Below, in pieces: positions 62,054-64,000 of a stretch of 64,000 nucleotides of DNA. Each line of letters opens with the position of its first letter. Position 1 is the stretch's first letter. Made by a program: the position numbers and the translations under genes. The notes beneath the pieces are model-generated. The model was not told where the DNA came from. It saw only the letters and a program-made list of their open reading frames with translations, and made no database searches. This DNA is from Stratiolaelaps scimitus (taxonomy: Eukaryota > Arthropoda > Arachnida > Mesostigmata > Laelapidae). The stretch is from NCBI GenBank assembly GCA_019614645.1, contig JABWDB010000001.1:17773501-17837500 (forward strand). The letters are read 5' to 3'.

Positions 62054-63338
62054 TTAGGTAGTCCCCAGCAAATTGTCGCGCCTTTCGGATGGCGCACAGC
62101 CCGAACTACGCCACACAATGCGTTCATTTTTGGAGTGGGCACGCGGTAGGAACGTGGCTTCCTTTCGAACACTGAGTGGTTTCGATACGATCAGAAAGAT
62201 GGACGCTGCAGCAAAAAGTTCAAATTCCCCCAAAAATCAACGGGAAATCATCAAGTTTTTGTTTCTCCAAAAACACCCTCCAGCTGAAATCCATCGACAA
62301 TTAGTGAACGCGTACGGCAGGTCTGCCTTATGCCTGCGAACGGTGCAACGTTGGTGAGAGCAATTTAACAGTGGAGATATGGACACCGATGACCATCGAT
62401 GTGGGGACCAGCAATCAGGTGCGACAAGGGACGAACGGATTGACATAATCAAGGCAGCTTTTGAGCAAACTAGAGCTTGGTCCATGAGGTCTTTGTCGGC
62501 TGAAACTGGGATTCCTCGGGTGACATGTCATAAAATTGTCACCAATGTACTGAAGATGAAGAAAATCAATGCAAAATGGGTTCCCCATATACTGACTGCT
62601 GAGCAGATGAAAATGCGTGTGGAGTGTTCGACATCTAATTTGAATACTTATACGCAACAAACCAGTCGCTTAGAGCACACCGTGTCGATAGACGAGACAT
62701 GGGTTAGCCTGCATAGACCCCCTGAGAAGGACCAAGCAAAACAGTGGCTCCGACAAGGTGAAGTGGCGGCGTCTGTGGCAGTGCCAGATAGATTCGGACG
62801 AAAGGTGTTGATGATACTCGCTCTGGATATCAAGGGTGTTTGCTATTACGAAATATTAGCGGCAAACGAAAAACTCAATGCTCCCCGATATCTCGGCTTC
62901 TTGAAAGGATTGATGAACAAATGGCGTGGGGATCGACAGCACCGAGTGTGGTTACTCGGCGACAACGCAAGACCTCACCGCACTGCTGAAATTACGACCT
63001 GGAGTGAGGGGAACAATATTGAGCGATGGCATCAACCCCCATATTCTCCTGATTTAAGCCCATGTGATTATGGTTTTTTCCATGCATTAAAAAGGGCAAT
63101 AGGTGGGGTTCCATATGCAACCGTCGAGTTACTCACAAAAGCAATAGATAACGAAATTATATATGGAAACGCAAATGGTAAATATTTGGCTATTTCAAAA
63201 CTCCCAGAGCGCTGGAATCGGTGTGTCAATAAAGCTGGAGAGTACCTCTAACTCATACCAAAAGATCTTTGTTCTAACTCATTTAGTTCAAAAGTTATTG
63301 GCATTTAAAGAGGCGACAGTTTGCTGGGGACTACCTAA
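62054..63338 (+). mobile_element. mariner-type Tc1/mariner DNA transposon, near-complete copy
   Basis: Terminal inverted repeats of about 28 bases: the left end begins TTAGGTAGTCCCCAGCAAAT and the right end is its reverse complement with about two changes (AGTTTGCTGGGGACTACCTAA). TA dinucleotides flank both ends (62052-62053 and 63339-63340), the mariner target duplication. Total length of about 1.29 kb is normal. It lies about 1.2 kb upstream of the neurogenin start. Confidence 0.95.
62202..63251 (+). pseudogene. mariner transposase broken by one in-frame stop
   Basis: About 349 codons. The N-terminal helix-turn-helix part (EIIKFLFLQKHPPAEIHRQL) is followed by an in-frame TGA at 62355-62357, directly after a Trp codon, and the same frame continues to 63251. 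The catalytic triad is DD34D: VSIDETWVS, LLGDNARPH and SPCDYGFF, with 34 residues between the second and third Asp. Also present are WVPHILTAEQ and YSPDLSP. The copy is otherwise intact, so it is probably fairly young, but it could not make full-length transposase unless the stop is read through. Confidence 0.92.
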
Positions 63339-64000
63339 TAGATGATACGAATCCAACTCGCGGTGATCGTTTAAACTTGAACAGTGGTGGTGACATCATT
63401 ATTTGCATTGCATGAAGCCTGGCCATTAAGTTCGTTTCCTGGAAAGAAGTGATATATCATATTAGCGAATCATCCGCATAGAGATTATTAGCGCGATTGG
63501 AGTTAACGAGATGACCCTAGTATTTCTTCTTGTGACAACCACACGACGATTAATGAAGTCAGATAGGGCAGTCCCTCTTCCGTTGTATTTGGTACGTGAT
63601 ACATTCATTACGTACGAATGCGACATGTGTTCAACCAGTGCAAAACGTTCTCGATGTCACTCTTTTGTCGTACGTTAATCCCAAGCAATGGCTGATCAGT
63701 GAATAGGAGTTGATCTTGACGCTCGTCCTTGAGATCAGCGCTTATCAATTGGCGAGAGCGAGGCCAGGTATCCCGCGGAGAAAACCACTTAACTTTGCTA
63801 AAAATCGGGCAGGCACACACAGTGCAACCGGAATCGACGATAAAGAGAACAGTAATGCCTCAGAGTACATTGATAGGTGTACTGTGCTGAGCTATGTTTC
63901 GTCAGCGTGAATACGAATGGCGTCCTTCACTTTGCGCGATATAAGCTGTGTCTGTATAGTAGTAAATTATATGTAATAGACAACGATATGTACGGTCGAT
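63339..64000. other. Right end of window; mostly unassigned
   Basis: Apart from the possible protease-like frame at 63608-63859, nothing is supported. Confidence 0.35.
63608..63859 (-). pseudogene. Possible retropepsin-like fragment of an LTR retrotransposon
   Basis: The - strand frame reads VLFIVDSGCTVCACP near its start, similar to the DSG/DTG active-site segment of retrotransposon aspartic proteases (hydrophobic-hydrophobic-D-S/T-G). It ends with LLFTDQPLLGINV, reminiscent of the later LLG segment. It is short and stops at 63608, with no reverse transcriptase nearby. This is a weak resemblance and may be chance. Confidence 0.2.

Overview
This is a 64 kb piece of an animal nuclear genome. 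The genes are split by GT-AG introns of roughly 0.15-1.5 kb, the intergenic DNA is long, and it is full of AT, GA, CA and GT microsatellites, tRNA-derived SINEs, a LINE 3' end and a mariner copy. The protein families (MAST-type kinase, BubR1/Mad3, neurogenin/Tap) point to an arthropod. A mite or another chelicerate is my best guess, but it is only a guess. There is no bacterial, organellar or CRISPR signature.

Layout. Positions 1-16 kb hold SINE fragments, small hairpins and unassigned open frames. From 16.1 to 22.2 kb on the + strand lies a highly divergent MAST-family kinase gene: a DUF1908-like bundle, a kinase-like domain and two PDZ-like domains. From 24.3 to 28.1 kb on the + strand is a seven-exon BubR1/Mad3 gene with KEN boxes, TPR region, an ABBA-KEN-ABBA cassette and GLEBS motif, but no kinase domain. 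Converging on it, on the - strand from 34.4 to 30.0 kb, is a multi-exon gene that joins a C2H2 zinc finger to a FAR1/MULE-transposase-type zinc-binding domain. From 34.5 to 60 kb there is a large gene-poor stretch with microsatellites, a local direct duplication, SINEs with clear target-site duplications and a LINE remnant. At 60.1-60.8 kb on the - strand is an intact single-exon neurogenin/Tap bHLH gene. At 62.05-63.34 kb is a mariner element with matching terminal inverted repeats and one premature stop.

The genes do not form one pathway. BubR1/Mad3 is a spindle-checkpoint component, neurogenin a proneural transcription factor, MAST kinases are cytoskeleton- or membrane-associated kinases, and the C2H2/FAR1 gene is probably a DNA-binding protein derived from a transposase. 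The least ordinary items are the decayed-looking MAST paralogue, the kinase-less BubR1, the domesticated FAR1-type gene, a long foldback inside a BubR1 intron, and several families of small SINEs and near-perfect hairpins.

Limits. All exon boundaries were read by eye from splice consensus, reading phase and protein-family conservation. There was no transcript evidence and no database search. First exons of the MAST-like and C2H2/FAR1 genes are missing or uncertain.
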